A stretch of DNA of 64,000 nucleotides from Muricea muricata. Lineage: Eukaryota; Cnidaria; Anthozoa; Malacalcyonacea; Plexauridae. The notes under the pieces are model-generated. The model ran no database searches, had not been told where the DNA came from, and saw only the letters and a list, made by a program, of their open reading frames with translations. Both the position numbers and the translations under genes were made by a program. Below, one piece after another: positions 10,733 through 24,203 of the stretch (position 1 is its first letter; each line of letters opens with the position of its first letter). The stretch spans positions 91,450,369 through 91,514,368 of the forward strand of contig OY979716.1 in assembly GCA_963855995.1 (NCBI GenBank). Reading direction: 5' to 3'.

Positions 10733-13700
10733 AATTTGCAAGCCTGGCTGTGGCGCTTACCTTCCTGTCGTGTTTTTGAGAGCCAGCACGTTCTTTTTTA
10801 TTACGAAAATACCGAAAAAGACAAAAAAGCCACGTTTCTTTGAGTTTTGTTTGGATTGAGTATGACTTGAACTTGTCTGATGCCAATTTTTAGGGCATGT
10901 TTCCCACCTAGGGAAAAAGCTAGAACAATTTTCCGTGCTTTGTTTTTCGAAAGAATAACATTTGCAAGCCTGGCTATGGCGCTTGCCTTCCTGTCATGTT
11001 TTTCAGAGCCAGTACGTTCTTTTTCATTACGAAAATATCGAAAAAGACAAAAACGCCACGTTTCTTTGAGTTTTGTTTGGATTGAGTATGACTTAAACTT
11101 GTCTGAACATAGGTAGCCCGGGAACTGCATGTGCGTATTAGTGACGTAACTGCATGTATATAATTATCACCAAGGTTGGCAAGTAAATTTAAATTATAGC
11201 AATCTATGCTTTCAAAACTCGTCAAATAACTAAGAAAATACGCCAGAAACCGTAACAAAAATAACAGCACTTTGAAAACTGTTAATTATATTTCATATTT
11301 GCCGACTTTAATCTTGCAGATGGATTCTAGTTGAGACGAAATAAGCAAAAATTTACACGGCTTTTGCCGAAAATTTATCGCTGCAGATACGAGATCCCTC
11401 TCCCCTATCAAAACAAAATCCTATTGGTCAGCTAAAATAAACGAACTACAGGAAACCGGGGGGAGCGGAAAGGTCAAAAGTCCACTCGGTTTTTAAAATA
11501 TTAAAACAAATTTAAATTTTTGTTTAAATTTGTGTTATTTTTTACGTACGCAAACTATGCTCATTTGTGAAAAAGTTTATTAAAGCGAAGACCAGAGATG
11601 TAAATAGGCCGCAAAGTAGCAAAGATATGTAGTTCGGTATGTATGAACTATTTTCTGTCCTTTAAACTTTTACGCGTACCGCCAACAATGAACTAGTATT
11701 TTAACAAAACTCAAACTGGACAAACTGTAATGAATTTTTTTGTTACTGTTATCTGAAACACGAGGATATATTGTCTTGGCTTTATGTCAACAAAAACGAA
11801 TACCGGGCAGTGAAATGGTTTCTGGAGCGATTCAAGCGAACTTTTCGTTTGGTAAGTTCATGTATTAAACTACTCGTATCTTGTAAAATTAAATGTATTT
11901 ACAAGTCATGATATAAACTAATGAAAAATAATAAGCATGGTAATGAAGATTTACCAGTATAAACTTGCCTTTTCACATCTAGTATTATATATACAGAAAT
12001 ACGCAATTACGCAAAAAAGATAGGATAAGCCGGCGTGTAATATCATTATACAAAAAAAAAAGTAAGTGACGTTTTTCCGGCTGTGTGCAGGCTTTCTAAA
12101 CCGACTACAAAATCAAGCCGTTTTATATGACAGAAAAGTTTGAAGTAAGAAAATAGGTCAGTTTTCGGCTCAAAATCGATTATCAAAATGTAACACTGCA
12201 CACTGCAGTTTTGAGTGTTCATTAATAAAAGACTAATATGGAATTTGTAGGTAAATTTATACATTATATAAACATAATTTTATCTTTAGTTGCGAGCCCA
12301 GGATTAATATATCATGTTTATGTCAGAAAATCGCTACTCGCTAACGAATCTTTCACAATAAGCCGACAATATAACCTAAAAAATATACGGACGCCATATA
12401 AAACGTTTATCCAGACTAACCTGTTTTGCAGCAACTATTTTCAACAAATATTAAAACCAATTTTCACTTCAACGGAAACGTGGAATCAAGGTGAAAATCA
12501 AAATTATTAAGCCAGTCAGTATTCAGGTGTTCAAGTATGACTGTTAACGAAATAACTGAAGCTAGCTCCCCATTGAATACCATAACTGGCTTATCCTATC
12601 TTTTTGCGTAATTTGTATTTCTGTATATATAATACTAGTTGTGAAAAGGCAAGTTTATACTAGTAAATCTTCGTTACCAAACTTATTATTTTTTATTAGT
12701 TTATATCATGACTTGTAAATACATTTAATTTTACAAGATACAAGTAGTTTAATACATGAACTTACCAAACGAAAAGTTCGCTTGAATCGCTCCAGAAACC
12801 ATTTCGCTGCCCGCCATTCGTTTTTGTTGACATAAAGCCAAGACGATATATCCTCTTATTTTAGATAACAGTAACAAAGAAATCATTACAATTTGTTCAG
12901 TTTGAGTTTTGTTAAAATACTAGTTCATTGTTTGCGGTACACGTAAAAGTTTAAAGGACAGAAAATAGTTCATAGATACCGAACTACATATCTTTGCTAC
13001 TTTGCGTCCTATTTACATCTCTGGTCTTCGTTTTAATAAACTTTTTTCACAAATGAGTATAGTTTGGGTACGTAAAAAATAACACAAATTTAAACAAAAA
13101 TTTAAATTTGTTTTAATATTTTAAAAACCGAGTGGATTTTTGACCTTTCTCCCCCCCCCGGTTTGCTGTAGTTTGTTTATTTTAGCCGACCAATAGGATT
13201 TTGTTTTGATAAGGGATGAAGGATCTCGCATCTGCAGCGACAAATTTTCTGCAAAAGCCGTGTAAGCTTTTGCTTATTTCGTCTCAACTGGAATCCATCT
13301 GCAAGATTAAAGTCGGCAAATATGAAATATAATTAACAGTTTTGAAAGTGCTGTTATATTTGTTACGGTTTCCGACATATTTTTTTAGTTATTTGACGAG
13401 TTTTGAAAGCATAGATTGCTATAATTTAAATTTACTTGCCAACCTTGGTAATAATTATAAACAGTTACGTCACTAATACGCACATGCAGTTCCTGGCCTA
13501 CCTATGGTCTGATGCCAATTTTTAGGGCATGTTTCACACCTGGGGAAAAAGCTAGAACAATTTTCCGTGCTTTGTTTTTCGAAAGAATAACATTTGCAAG
13601 TCTGGCTATGGCGCTTGCCTTCCTGTCGTGTTTTTCAGAACCAGCACGTCCTTTTTCATTAGGAAAATATCGAAAAAGACAAAAAAGCCACGTTTCTTTG

Positions 13701-14252
13701 AGTTTTGTTTGGATTGAGTATGACTTAAACTTGTCTGATGCAAATTTTTAGGGCATGTTTCAAACCTGGGGAAAAAGCTACTGTCTGAGTTTTTTTTTTT
13801 ATCAATGGTTTGATGACGACTTAAGATTGGTTAGTGTTAGCTTACTTGGCAATGAAGCCTTCCAAATTAATGGTGCTTCCTAAAATATCATTCCATTATA
13901 TATAGAGCTAATCTTTATATATTTGTATGCTAAAAGTACTTTTGCTGAAAGTTTTTAAGATCTTAAATAATGTATATGTGGTAGCTTGAAGCGTGCGCGC
14001 GCTATATTATTGTAATTTTGCGTGATTGTTAGTTTAACAAGTGACGCTTAGACTGTTCGATATATTTTTCGAAAGAATAACATTTGCAAGCCTGGTTATG
14101 GCGCTTACCTTCCTGTCGTGTTTTTCAGAACCAGCACGTCCTTTTTCATTACGAAAATATCGAAAAAGACAAAAAAGCCACGTTTCTTTGAGTTTTGTTT
14201 GGATTGAGTATGACTTAAACTTGTCTGATGCAAATTTTTAGGGCATGTTTCA
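10733..14252. repeat. Tandem array of a ~226-bp unit, four copies, interrupted twice
   Basis: Copies share GCAAGCCTGGCTATGGCGCTT, CGAAAAAGACAAAAAAGCC and TTTAGGGCATGTTTC. Unit starts at the GATGC word fall at 10879, 11105 (continuing at 13511), 13737 and 14227. The second copy is split by the 11107-13506 foldback element and the third is followed by about 280 bp of unrelated sequence (13785-14064). No functional protein is supported; short open frames here repeat with the units. Confidence 0.8.
11107..13506. mobile_element. 2.4-kb foldback transposon with ~0.9-kb inverted repeats
   Basis: The left arm (about 11108-12030) and right arm (about 12590-13506) are reverse complements with scattered differences, tips CATAGGTAG and CTACCTATG. 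GTCTGA occurs on both sides (11101-11106 and 13507-13512) exactly where the tandem unit is interrupted, so this is a clean insertion with a 6-7-bp target duplication. The 560-bp centre holds no recognisable protein, so the element is non-autonomous. The tip resembles that of the MITE at 29247-29583, which also starts CATAG and has a 7-bp duplication. Confidence 0.85.
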
Positions 14253-14736
14253 CGCTTAAAATGTAGCAGTGACATTACTGTTCTCGTTTTTATTTGTATC
14301 TAGTGTTGCGGTACTTTTTAAAAAGTAAAGTAAGTTGCGTTGTAGAGAAAAACTGGTCACAAGAAAAAAAGCAAAAAAAGCCATTCTTCTCATATGGTCC
14401 ATTGAATAGCTTCCACAATATAAAATATTTTTATAAGTTCAAATTTACCTTAGACTACCTGGGCATAAGTCAACATTAATTTCAAATTTACGTTCTTGAA
14501 TTATTTTTCCCTAACTTGTATCCACCCTTCGTAAAGGAAAAAGTATTTTTCGTCAAAGTATACAAAGGTTTTCAAAACGTATATTTGTTCATTTTTGGTC
14601 ATCTAAACAAAAAATTTAGTGAAACCTTACCTTGGTATTCCTCTTCACTTTCCAAGATTTCAAAATTTCTTTTCGCCGCCATTCTTTTGCGTTTCTTCTT
14701 GTAATTTTTGTAAAATGCGCGCTAGTGCCACGCCCT
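14253..14736. other. No gene seen
   Basis: AT-rich sequence; short open frames lack any recognisable motif. Confidence 0.4.
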
Positions 14737-15084
14737 GGTTTAACTAATCGGAAACAGGTTTGTAAGGCAAACAACACCATATCCTCTGTAAAATATAATA
14801 GGTGTGGTGTTCCTCAAGGCTCGAACCTAGGTCACCTCCTTTTCTATTCATATCAACGACTTACCACGAGTTCTAAGCACATCTACGCCAGCATTGTATG
14901 CTGACGATACTAATATAACAGTCGTCGGTAAGACTGGCGAAGAAATTGAGGAAAATTTAAACAACGACCAGGAAAATATTCATAATTGGCTCCTAGCTAA
15001 TAAATTAACGTTGAATGTTAATAATTACTGAATATATGATATTGGGCCAAAAACCATTACCAGCAGACAATTTAATAAAATATG

Positions 15085-15607
15085 AGAAAAAAACATACTC
15101 CGAAAAACAACATCTTGTAAACTCAAGATTCGAGCTTTTAAAAACAAGACAATAATTTTGCGGTGATATTTCGACTCTATTTCAAAGTCATTGTCATTAT
15201 GTCAAACCAGAATTAGCTATTTACAAACCTGCTATCATATTATATACAAAGAAATATGAAGAGATGACGTATTAGAAGCGTATTGACATATGATGATGCT
15301 TAGGAAAAGACCACAAGTTCTTTACTCTCTCAATCCATTATTTAGCATGGGATTTCTATATTTAATATATAAAGCTTCAAGGAATAGGAGATGTTTCTAC
15401 GTAATCTCTACGATACGTCATCTCTACGATACGTCATCTCTTCCTGTTTCTTTGTATATAATATGATAGCAGGTTTGTAAATAGCTTATTCTGGTTTGAC
15501 AATGACTTTGAAATAGAGTCGAAATATCACCACAAAATTGTTGTCTTGTTTTTAAAAGCTCGAATCTTGAGTTTACAAGATGTTGTTTTTCGGAGTATGT
15601 TTTTTCT
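15085..15607. mobile_element. Foldback element with ~180-bp inverted repeats inside the LINE remnant
   Basis: The ends AGAAAAAAACATACTCCG and its reverse complement bound a 523-bp unit. The arms carry GACTCTATTTCAAAGTCATT and its complement. The words TATATGATATT on the LINE side occur before and after, suggesting target duplication or a local rearrangement. No coding capacity. The AAATAGAGTCGAAATATC word is of a kind I associate with Penelope-like element ends, but that link is weak. Confidence 0.65.
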
Positions 15608-15797
15608 TATATATGATATTTGCAAAAAACATAAATAGTAATATAAAAATTGCAATTGAAGGAGATGAGGTTAATAAACAAGTTTTGACTACTAAAAGCT
15701 AGTGATCATTATTGATAAAAATTTATGTTGGAAAGAACATATTGATAGCATAATAAGTAGCTACAAGGGTTTCCAGGGCTATTGGAATGATTAGACA

Positions 15798-16000
15798 CAG
15801 TGGCGGATCTAGCGTAAGTCAAAATAAATTACCACAGCTCATTCTAGGATATATTTACATTTTAAAATACCTTCAAACCAACTTCATTGGTTAGATTTTA
15901 TTCTTTTGAAATTCATAACCTATGACATTGTTATAAAGTTATTTTGAATTTAAAATTGAGCTGCTATAATTTATTTTGACTTACCCTGGATCCGCAACTG
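15798..16000. mobile_element. hAT-type MITE, 203 bp, perfect 8-bp target duplication
   Basis: The tips CAGTGGCGGATC and GATCCGCAACTG are near-perfect inverted repeats with about 38-bp arms. The 8-bp duplication ATTAGACA lies at 15790-15797 and 16001-16008. A second copy of the family is at 48132-48333. Confidence 0.93.
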
Positions 16001-16198
16001 ATTAGACACGCTAAACCTTATGTTAATGCCGATAGTCTAAAACTAATGTACTAGAGCCTAGCCTTAACGTATTTTCATTATTGTCCTTTGGTGTGGAAAA
16101 ATTGTAACCAAACACTGAAGAACGAAGTCTAAAGGCTGCAAAACAGGGCTGCACGAGTTATAACCAGCGACAGTTATGACATACATTCCAAAGATATC

Positions 16199-16860
16199 TT
16201 AAGTTAACAACAAATTTTGTCCAGGGTTATTATACGATTTAGCTGTAATTGCTGTGTGCCACGACTCTAATTTTTTTGTTGTGCGATAATTACCTCTATC
16301 TATGACTTGTCTATCTCCAAAGTTAATTGTGTGATCATTGGCCCAGGAATGTCTCGCTATGTTTGATCCAGCTGTATTTTGTGTAATATTCCGAATATGT
16401 TGATTTTTTCTTGTTTCAAACACCTTCCTGTTTCACCGATATTGCTCCACGAGCAGTCTTCACAATTAATTTTATAAACTAGATTCGTCTGTTTCTCAAT
16501 CTTAGGTACGTCTATCTTTAAAGGAGGGGAAATCTTGTTGTAGTGCTCTTACCGGCTTATTAAAAACATATTTCCGTAGAACTCGGCTGAGTGGTTCTGT
16601 TAATCCCTCTATATAATAAGGAACGGTATATCCACTGGATGTTACATGAGGGTCAACCGAGCCAAAGAATTCACGCACTAACTCTTCGGGTTTAGGAATC
16701 ATTTCTGTTTTTGTTGGTCTTTTTTTGCACGTCCGTGATAAACTTCATAGGGTAACCATTTGACGTTAAAACTTCAAAGACCTTCTTTGTTTCAATGGCT
16801 TTGCCTTCCACTGTGTTGGGTGTACGAGTTGCTCTACGTAAATGTAAAACTCAAGGTATA
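16199..16860 (-). pseudogene. Penelope-like retroelement fragment: connector and GIY-YIG endonuclease
   Basis: On the minus strand the reading goes SNGYPMKF, KPEELVREFFGS, PVRALQQDFPSFKDR, then LVYKINCEDCSWSNIGET, the start of a GIY-YIG nuclease, then TRKNQHIRN and HSWANDHTINFGDRQVIDRG. This is the C-terminal end of a Penelope-like element polyprotein. It is broken by shifts near the KNRND/MIPKPEEL junction and after GETGRC. It lies head to head with the next fragment. Confidence 0.8.
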
Positions 16861-16904
16861 TCTGTCACTGTGTGTAGATTTGCGGTAAACGTTAGCTGTA
16901 ATAG

Positions 16905-17325
16905 CGCCAGAATTGCGTGAAATCAGATCTAACACAGTAGAAGGAAAGCCATTGAAACAAAGAAAGTCTTTGAAGCTTTAATGTCAAATGGTTACCCTAT
17001 GAAGTTTGTCACGGACGTGCAAAAAAAGACCAACAAAAACAGAAATGATTCCTAAACCCGAAGAGTTAGTGCGTGAAATCTTTGCCTCGTTTGATCCTCC
17101 TGTAACATCCAGTGGATACGCTGTTCCGCCTTATATAAAGAGATTAACAGAACCACTCACCCGAGTTCTACGGAAACATGACATCAAAGTTTTTAACAAG
17201 CCGGTAAGAGCACTACAGCAAGACTTTGCTTCCTTTAAAGATATACCTCATGCAGATTGAGAAACAGAGTAATCTAGTTTATATATTGGTTGTAAAGACT
17301 GCTGGTGGAGCTATATCGGTGAAAT
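16905..17325 (+). pseudogene. Second Penelope-like fragment, head-to-head with the previous one
   Basis: Contains KPEELVREIFASFDPPVTSSG and VFNKPVRALQQDFASFKD, closely matching the minus-strand copy, then a decayed GIY-YIG start near 17270-17315. It shares the frame change at KNRND/MIPKPEEL with the opposite copy, so the two descend from one parent. It keeps four residues (HDIK) that the other copy lacks. Inverted partial duplicates are usual for Penelope-like elements. Confidence 0.75.
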
Positions 17326-19530
<2,205 letters not shown>

Positions 19531-19540
19531 TATATTATAC
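19531..19540 (+). promoter_or_regulatory. Possible TATA box of the vWA gene
   Basis: TATATTATAC lies 36-45 bp before the ATG at 19576 and is followed by CTCTGCATTCTATTC. If real, transcription would start only about 10-20 bases before the ATG. AT-rich context makes this weak. Confidence 0.25.
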
Positions 19541-19575
19541 TCTGCATTCTATTCTCGTCTTGTCATAAAGCAATA

Positions 19576-20287
19576 ATGTCTGCTCTAAGTTTTATCTTGT
19601 TTTACTGCCTCGTTTTTTTGCATTTCATCCATTTTGGTTGTGCTAAATACCCATGGGAAATTACCGCTGGCAAATTCATAAAAGTTCAAGCGGAATATGA
19701 AAATTCAATATCTGGTATTATTTTCCTTATGGACAACTCTGGAAGTTTAACCCGCCACAATGGTTTTGCTGCTGAGAAGCGGTTTATCAAAGCACTAATG
19801 AGTAACATCAAAGTCGCCAAACAAGCAACCCGAGTAGCAGTCGTTCGTTTTGGGGACTATGCGACAATCGATATCAACTATATATCAAATATCAGCGGTT
19901 TGAACAATAAATGTGAGTTCAAGACGGCATTCGACAAACTCCAGTACACTGGTTATTGGACTAATATGAACGATGCTTTTCATAAGGTTATGAATATCTT
20001 GTATAGCGGCTCCACTATACAGAATGTGAGACCTTGGAAAAACATTGGCAAAACGAAAAAACCAGTATACAAAGTGGTATTCTTAATAACAGACGGACAA
20101 TGGAATAAAGGTGGAGACCCAACACCTATGATTAAGACGATAAAGAATGAATCCCTTGACCTTTTTACTATCGGGGTTGCCGGTGCTAATAGGAACTTTT
20201 TACGAAGTGCGGCAACAACGCTTAATCATTACTTTTTTGCCGACAATTTTAAAGAGTTCTCAGATATGGCAACGTATATCCGTGGAG
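19576..20287 (+). CDS. SVEP1/polydom-like secreted protein, exon 1: signal peptide and vWA domain
   Basis: The ATG at 19576 starts a hydrophobic signal peptide (residues 1 to about 22, LSFILFYCLVFLHF). A von Willebrand factor A domain follows from about residue 46, with the metal-binding MIDAS motif DNSGS at 53-57 and VFLITDGQW later. The exon ends at 20287 with donor GTAAGT, phase 1. Downstream phase-compatible exons add EGF-like, ephrin-receptor-like and sushi domains, the N-terminal order of SVEP1/polydom-type extracellular adhesion proteins. The protein is expected to be secreted into the extracellular matrix. The open frame, clean splice sites and phase agreement make this a convincing host gene. 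Exact orthology to SVEP1 is not claimed, because cnidarians have many proteins of this architecture. Confidence 0.88.
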
Positions 20288-21689
20288 GTAAGTAAAAGAC
20301 TATAGAGTGTAGTAGAAGCGTGTATAAAGAAGAAAAACGCGCCCAAATGTATCCCATGCTATTCCTCAAATAAAGAGCTCCCTAAAAAGACACTCCCATC
20401 GAATAAACGTCGCGCACGAAACGAACTAATATTCAATGCCGCTTTTGAAAAATCGTCACACTTTTTCGTCGATGCAGCGTTCACAGTATGTATGTAATTA
20501 GACGCTGACATCATCAGTCATAGTCATAGACTGATTTTCATCAGAAGTGCTATTTAAGCTACTTAAAGTACACATGCTTTCATTTGAGACTTGATATATT
20601 TGCAAAATTTAGTACATTTTAAGACGAAATGTAATAAATTACCTAGACTAAACTTTCATGTTCATGTTTTTTATTGGTTAATTTAGAAGAACCGACGTCA
20701 TTTAAGTCATTTTTTAAACCATTAACAAGGCTTTTTCCTTTGCGAATAAAACATACATTTCCTTAAATATCCTAAATATTACAAATGTGTCAAATACCTA
20801 AAGGCTGCATGTGCACTTTAATAAGAAACTAATGTATTGTTACATATTATAAAAAAAGACAAAATGGTGACCCGTATAAACCTTGCAGAAAAAGTTTTAG
20901 ATACAGCACCTCTGTATCTAAAACTAATTTTAAGAAATTCCTTCTTAGTTTCAGGAATTAAAAAACTATGTCGTAACTTCTGCCGAGATTATTGTCATTA
21001 ATATCACTTTGCGCATAATAAGCTGACGCAAACAAGGGTCATTACTGTTTTTGTATCTAAGCGTACCCTCAGATACCAGACTATCGTTCACTTACATGTT
21101 CACTTATTTCCGTTCACTCAATTCCGTTCAGTGTTCACATTCAATTCTTTCAGTTCCTTGCACCTAATCAGCGACTTGTATAATACATAGAATAATCCAA
21201 TACGGCTTCGTAGGAATTGTGTACAAACAACAGATTTTCGGGATTTTTTGATGATTTAACTGTTTCTTGAACATAGATCACTATTGCCGAGATAGAGTAG
21301 GCTAAATTCTTGCAAGATTATCCTTCGTTGAAGACTTTAAGGAGTAGAGGTTTTGACTGACTGGGTCGGTTTGCGGCATTATTCGACTTAAAGCGCTTCG
21401 AATTCGATCGCATGTATTTAGGAAAGGATATTTACTATGGATGTTTTGGATGTTAACTGGAAAGCGGTTGCCGAAGTTTTTAAAAAAACCTTGCCTTAAG
21501 TTACTCACTGTCAACAGCTACTTCGGCTACTAGTGTGACTGTATAATCACCGCAGCCAGAAGGCTGGATTTTGTTTGTTTGTTGAATATGTTATTTATGA
21601 ATTTAAGAAAAATGCTTGTTTGTGAACAATCTGCTGAGAAATTAACACAAATATAATAGCAAAGGATTTTAACTGATCTCTATATACTG
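20288..21689. other. Start of intron 1; includes a perfect 13-bp hairpin
   Basis: No exon seen. At 20894-20906 and 20912-20924 GTTTTAGATACAG and its exact complement form a hairpin with a 5-base loop. The intron runs to 32609 and is largely filled by transposons from 21690. Confidence 0.5.
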
Positions 21690-21773
21690 CAGTTAAAAAG
21701 TAGTTAAAGTTAACTATCCTCAATGGTATAGTTAACTTCCCAAAACCTAGTTAAATATGACGCTGTATTAAGA

Positions 21774-21955
21774 GTGATCAACTTTTATGAGCGAGATAAT
21801 ATTGAAAGTATACGTTTACCTAGAGTTTTTAATTCTTATCTCCCCTGGGAAGATTTTTCAGATGAAGAACTCCTAAACGGCTATAGATTTGGCCGAGAAT
21901 CCTTGCTTTTCATAGCGCGACTTATCGAGGGCGAAATGAAACCACTAACAAGGTG
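21774..21955 (+). pseudogene. PIF/Harbinger transposase, N-terminal exon
   Basis: The translated stretch contains WEDFSDEELLNGYRFGRES and ARLIEGEMKPLT, matching the usual N-terminus of Harbinger (HARBI1-like) transposases. It ends with AACAAG followed by GTGAAA, a plausible donor at the usual first-intron position. No matching catalytic exon follows on this strand, so the gene is broken. The inverted counterpart in element B is at about 30095-30270. Confidence 0.65.
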
Positions 21956-21984
21956 AAACCAGGCTCATCACTTAAAAAACTAAT

Positions 21985-22331
21985 AATTTTAGCAGTGGTA
22001 GTGGTTGGTGCATGGTTTTGCTGCAGAACATCCACCTGTCTTCCTTTGGGACAGCATATTATCCCAAAACTTTTTTTTTGTCAACTTGGGCCATTTTTCG
22101 CCATTTTTCCCGAATTTCTATCAGTGTACGTTTTTCATAGCTGTTAATCTGGGAAGTAATAGTTTCCCACAACTTTTGCTTTTTGGCATTTGTCATTGTA
22201 CTCGAAAATTAGCCCCGTAATGTGTCGAAATTTTGTTCCACTATATTAACCAGTAGGTTGCGTGCTACTGAATTAAAATTTGGTTTTCTTTTCTTCCCTT
22301 GTTTTGGATTAGATGCTTTATGGGCAGACAT
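21985..22331 (-). pseudogene. Myb/SANT-like protein of a Harbinger element, broken copy
   Basis: Starting from the ATG at 22331 the minus strand reads a basic leader (KQGKKRKPNF), then NLLVNIVEQNFDTLRG, where a stop ends it. The other copy (29771-30091) continues past this point. Harbinger elements carry such a second, Myb-like DNA-binding gene. Here it lies inside the putative first intron of the opposite-strand transposase. Confidence 0.55.
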
Positions 22332-23105
22332 TTTGAATTTGTGTATATGTAATTGAGTAATTCAATCTGAAAAATACCTGTAAGCTTGGCAACTGTGATT
22401 AGGTGGGAAAATATGACCGCAGACACGATACAAATACATACAGTATGATATGAGTTGTATTGAATTTTGCTACATCTGACAAGACATCTAATAAATATTG
22501 ATTATTGTGTAACAAAATATTGAAAAATATAAAGTACCATCTAATAGTAAATAAACTCGGACAGATTGGAAAGCGACAAAGTTTGGCTACCAACTTTCTG
22601 ACAAAGTGTCTTTGCACAAAACATCAAACTTTCAATACTGTATTGTGCCAGTCTGTATGAATTTATTTACTATTAGATGGTTGTGATATTGTGTTACACA
22701 ATAATCAATATGGCTATCTACACTGTGTGGCACAGGCCATTCAAGATTATAGAATACATTTAGCTCTGGCCTCTGGATCACACTCAACCCAAAACACCAG
22801 ATTTGGGGCTGATGCACAAAATAATATGCGAAATACTCTAAATTCTTTACCAATCCACCTTTACCAACTCTCAACTTAAGTTATAATGAACTAACATGGT
22901 TATTTCCAATCTGTTATGCAGTAGGGTTTCAAGTAACAAGGGTCCATCATGGTTTAAGCATATTTAAACTTTAACAACATTGGCCAAATTGGTTTTAATC
23001 TTGGCCAACCCAGATTGTTTTCATAATGAAAATGACTTGTGTTTATTTATGAATTTATCCATACTGCAGAATTTTTAACAAGATCTTGGGAGTGTAAAGC
23101 AAACA

Positions 23106-23831
23106 TGTCCAATACTGTCAATCTGATACGGATCGTGAATCTACTTCTCGACCCGACAAACTGTTACGGACCGTAAGTATACCTTACGGTCCGTATCTGT
23201 TCGTCAGCGCACTAGGTGCTCGGGTAAAGCGCTTGCATAATCAGCAAGATATGCCAACAGTTCGTACGGTCCGTACAATCCGTACGGATCGTGAGCCAAT
23301 TCCCGAGCCGTCACAGATCGTGAGGCGAACTTTTGCGGAATAACTTATACGGCTATATAGACAATTTTTATCAGATATTCTTCGTTCTTGTCTTATTAGA
23401 ACCACGTACAACAACACGGCTATTCCTTTAAAAATAATGGGCTAAAATCGGTAAGCACATCATCACATACAGCCTCAACAATTCCCCATAATAGCACAAC
23501 AGTCATTATGACTTTTCAGATGTATTTATCAAGCATTTCTCGTTCTTTAGTGTCTTATATTCCTCGTTCTTGCCTTATTAGAACCACGTACAACAACACG
23601 GCTACGGATCGACGAATTTTTTTCAAGCTTCACTTAGTCACAAACTCACTCTAATCACGATTGGTAAATCAGTTTCACGAACCGTACGGTTCGTACGGTC
23701 CGTGAAGCGATTTTCAGTTCGTACAGTTCGTACGATCCGTGAAACAATTTCACGACCCGTACGAACTGTACGGATCGTAAGTGGGTATTTCCCCATCATC
23801 ACGATCCGTATATGTTTGACAGTATTGGACA
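23106..23831. mobile_element. 726-bp MITE built of short palindromes
   Basis: The ends are 16-bp perfect inverted repeats, TGTCCAATACTGTCAA. The interior carries many variants of ACGGTCCGTA, CGTACGGTCCGTAC and ACGGATCGTGA, each itself near-palindromic, plus two copies of a segment with CTTATTAGAACCACGTACAAC. It interrupts the element A sequence, whose match to element B stops about here. The target duplication is unclear (AAACAT versus AACCAT if the first base is excluded). Confidence 0.75.
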
Positions 23832-23861
23832 ACCATATCATGAGATAGGCCCCTTACTAGA

Positions 23862-24016
23862 GAGGTTCAGATTTGGCTTCCAATACTTCTACTGCTACCT
23901 TAATCCATCTTTCAGCCAATCAGAGATGACAGACCTACCCGATTAACCAATCAAATCGTTTAAAAATTGGGAAAAGCTAGTGGTAGTGGTAGAGGAAGTC
24001 AAATCTGAGCCTCACT
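23862..24016. repeat. Foldback repeat, about 38-bp arms
   Basis: GAGGTTCAGATTTGGCTTCC near the left end pairs with GGAAGTCAAATCTGAGCCTC near the right. It may be the end of the Harbinger element carrying the nearby transposase, or a separate MITE. Confidence 0.55.
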
Positions 24017-24203
24017 ACTGTGGACTCTATCCCCTACGTTTACAGCTCTATCCCTTCTGGCCTATTGTTTAATTTGCCCTCGTAACTGGAACCTGTTACT
24101 GTGCACAGAACAAATCTGCCAGTGCATCGCGAATGTTTTTCGCGTCAGACAGTACATTATCATCAACAGGTGCCACAACTACGTCCTCGGCTTCATTTTC
24201 TCT

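Larger units (their letters stand above)
14737..16198 (+). pseudogene. LINE reverse transcriptase remnant (CR1/jockey-like), split by two insertions
   Basis: Translated fragments carry the RT signatures RCGVPQGSNLG (about 14810-14835) and, after a frameshift, YADD in ALYADDTNITVVGKTG (about 14890-14935), then the thumb region KLTLNVN. The same reading resumes after a foldback insertion at about 15610 (IKIAIEGDEV, SRAIGMI) and again after a hAT MITE at 16009 (RHAKPYVNADSLKLMY, RLQNRAARVIT). Many stops and shifts mark it as dead. The two insertions give a relative age order: LINE first, then the others. Confidence 0.75.

Noticed and set aside
12046-12510. Two open frames in the centre of the foldback element
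   Set aside because: Short, low complexity, no transposase motif.
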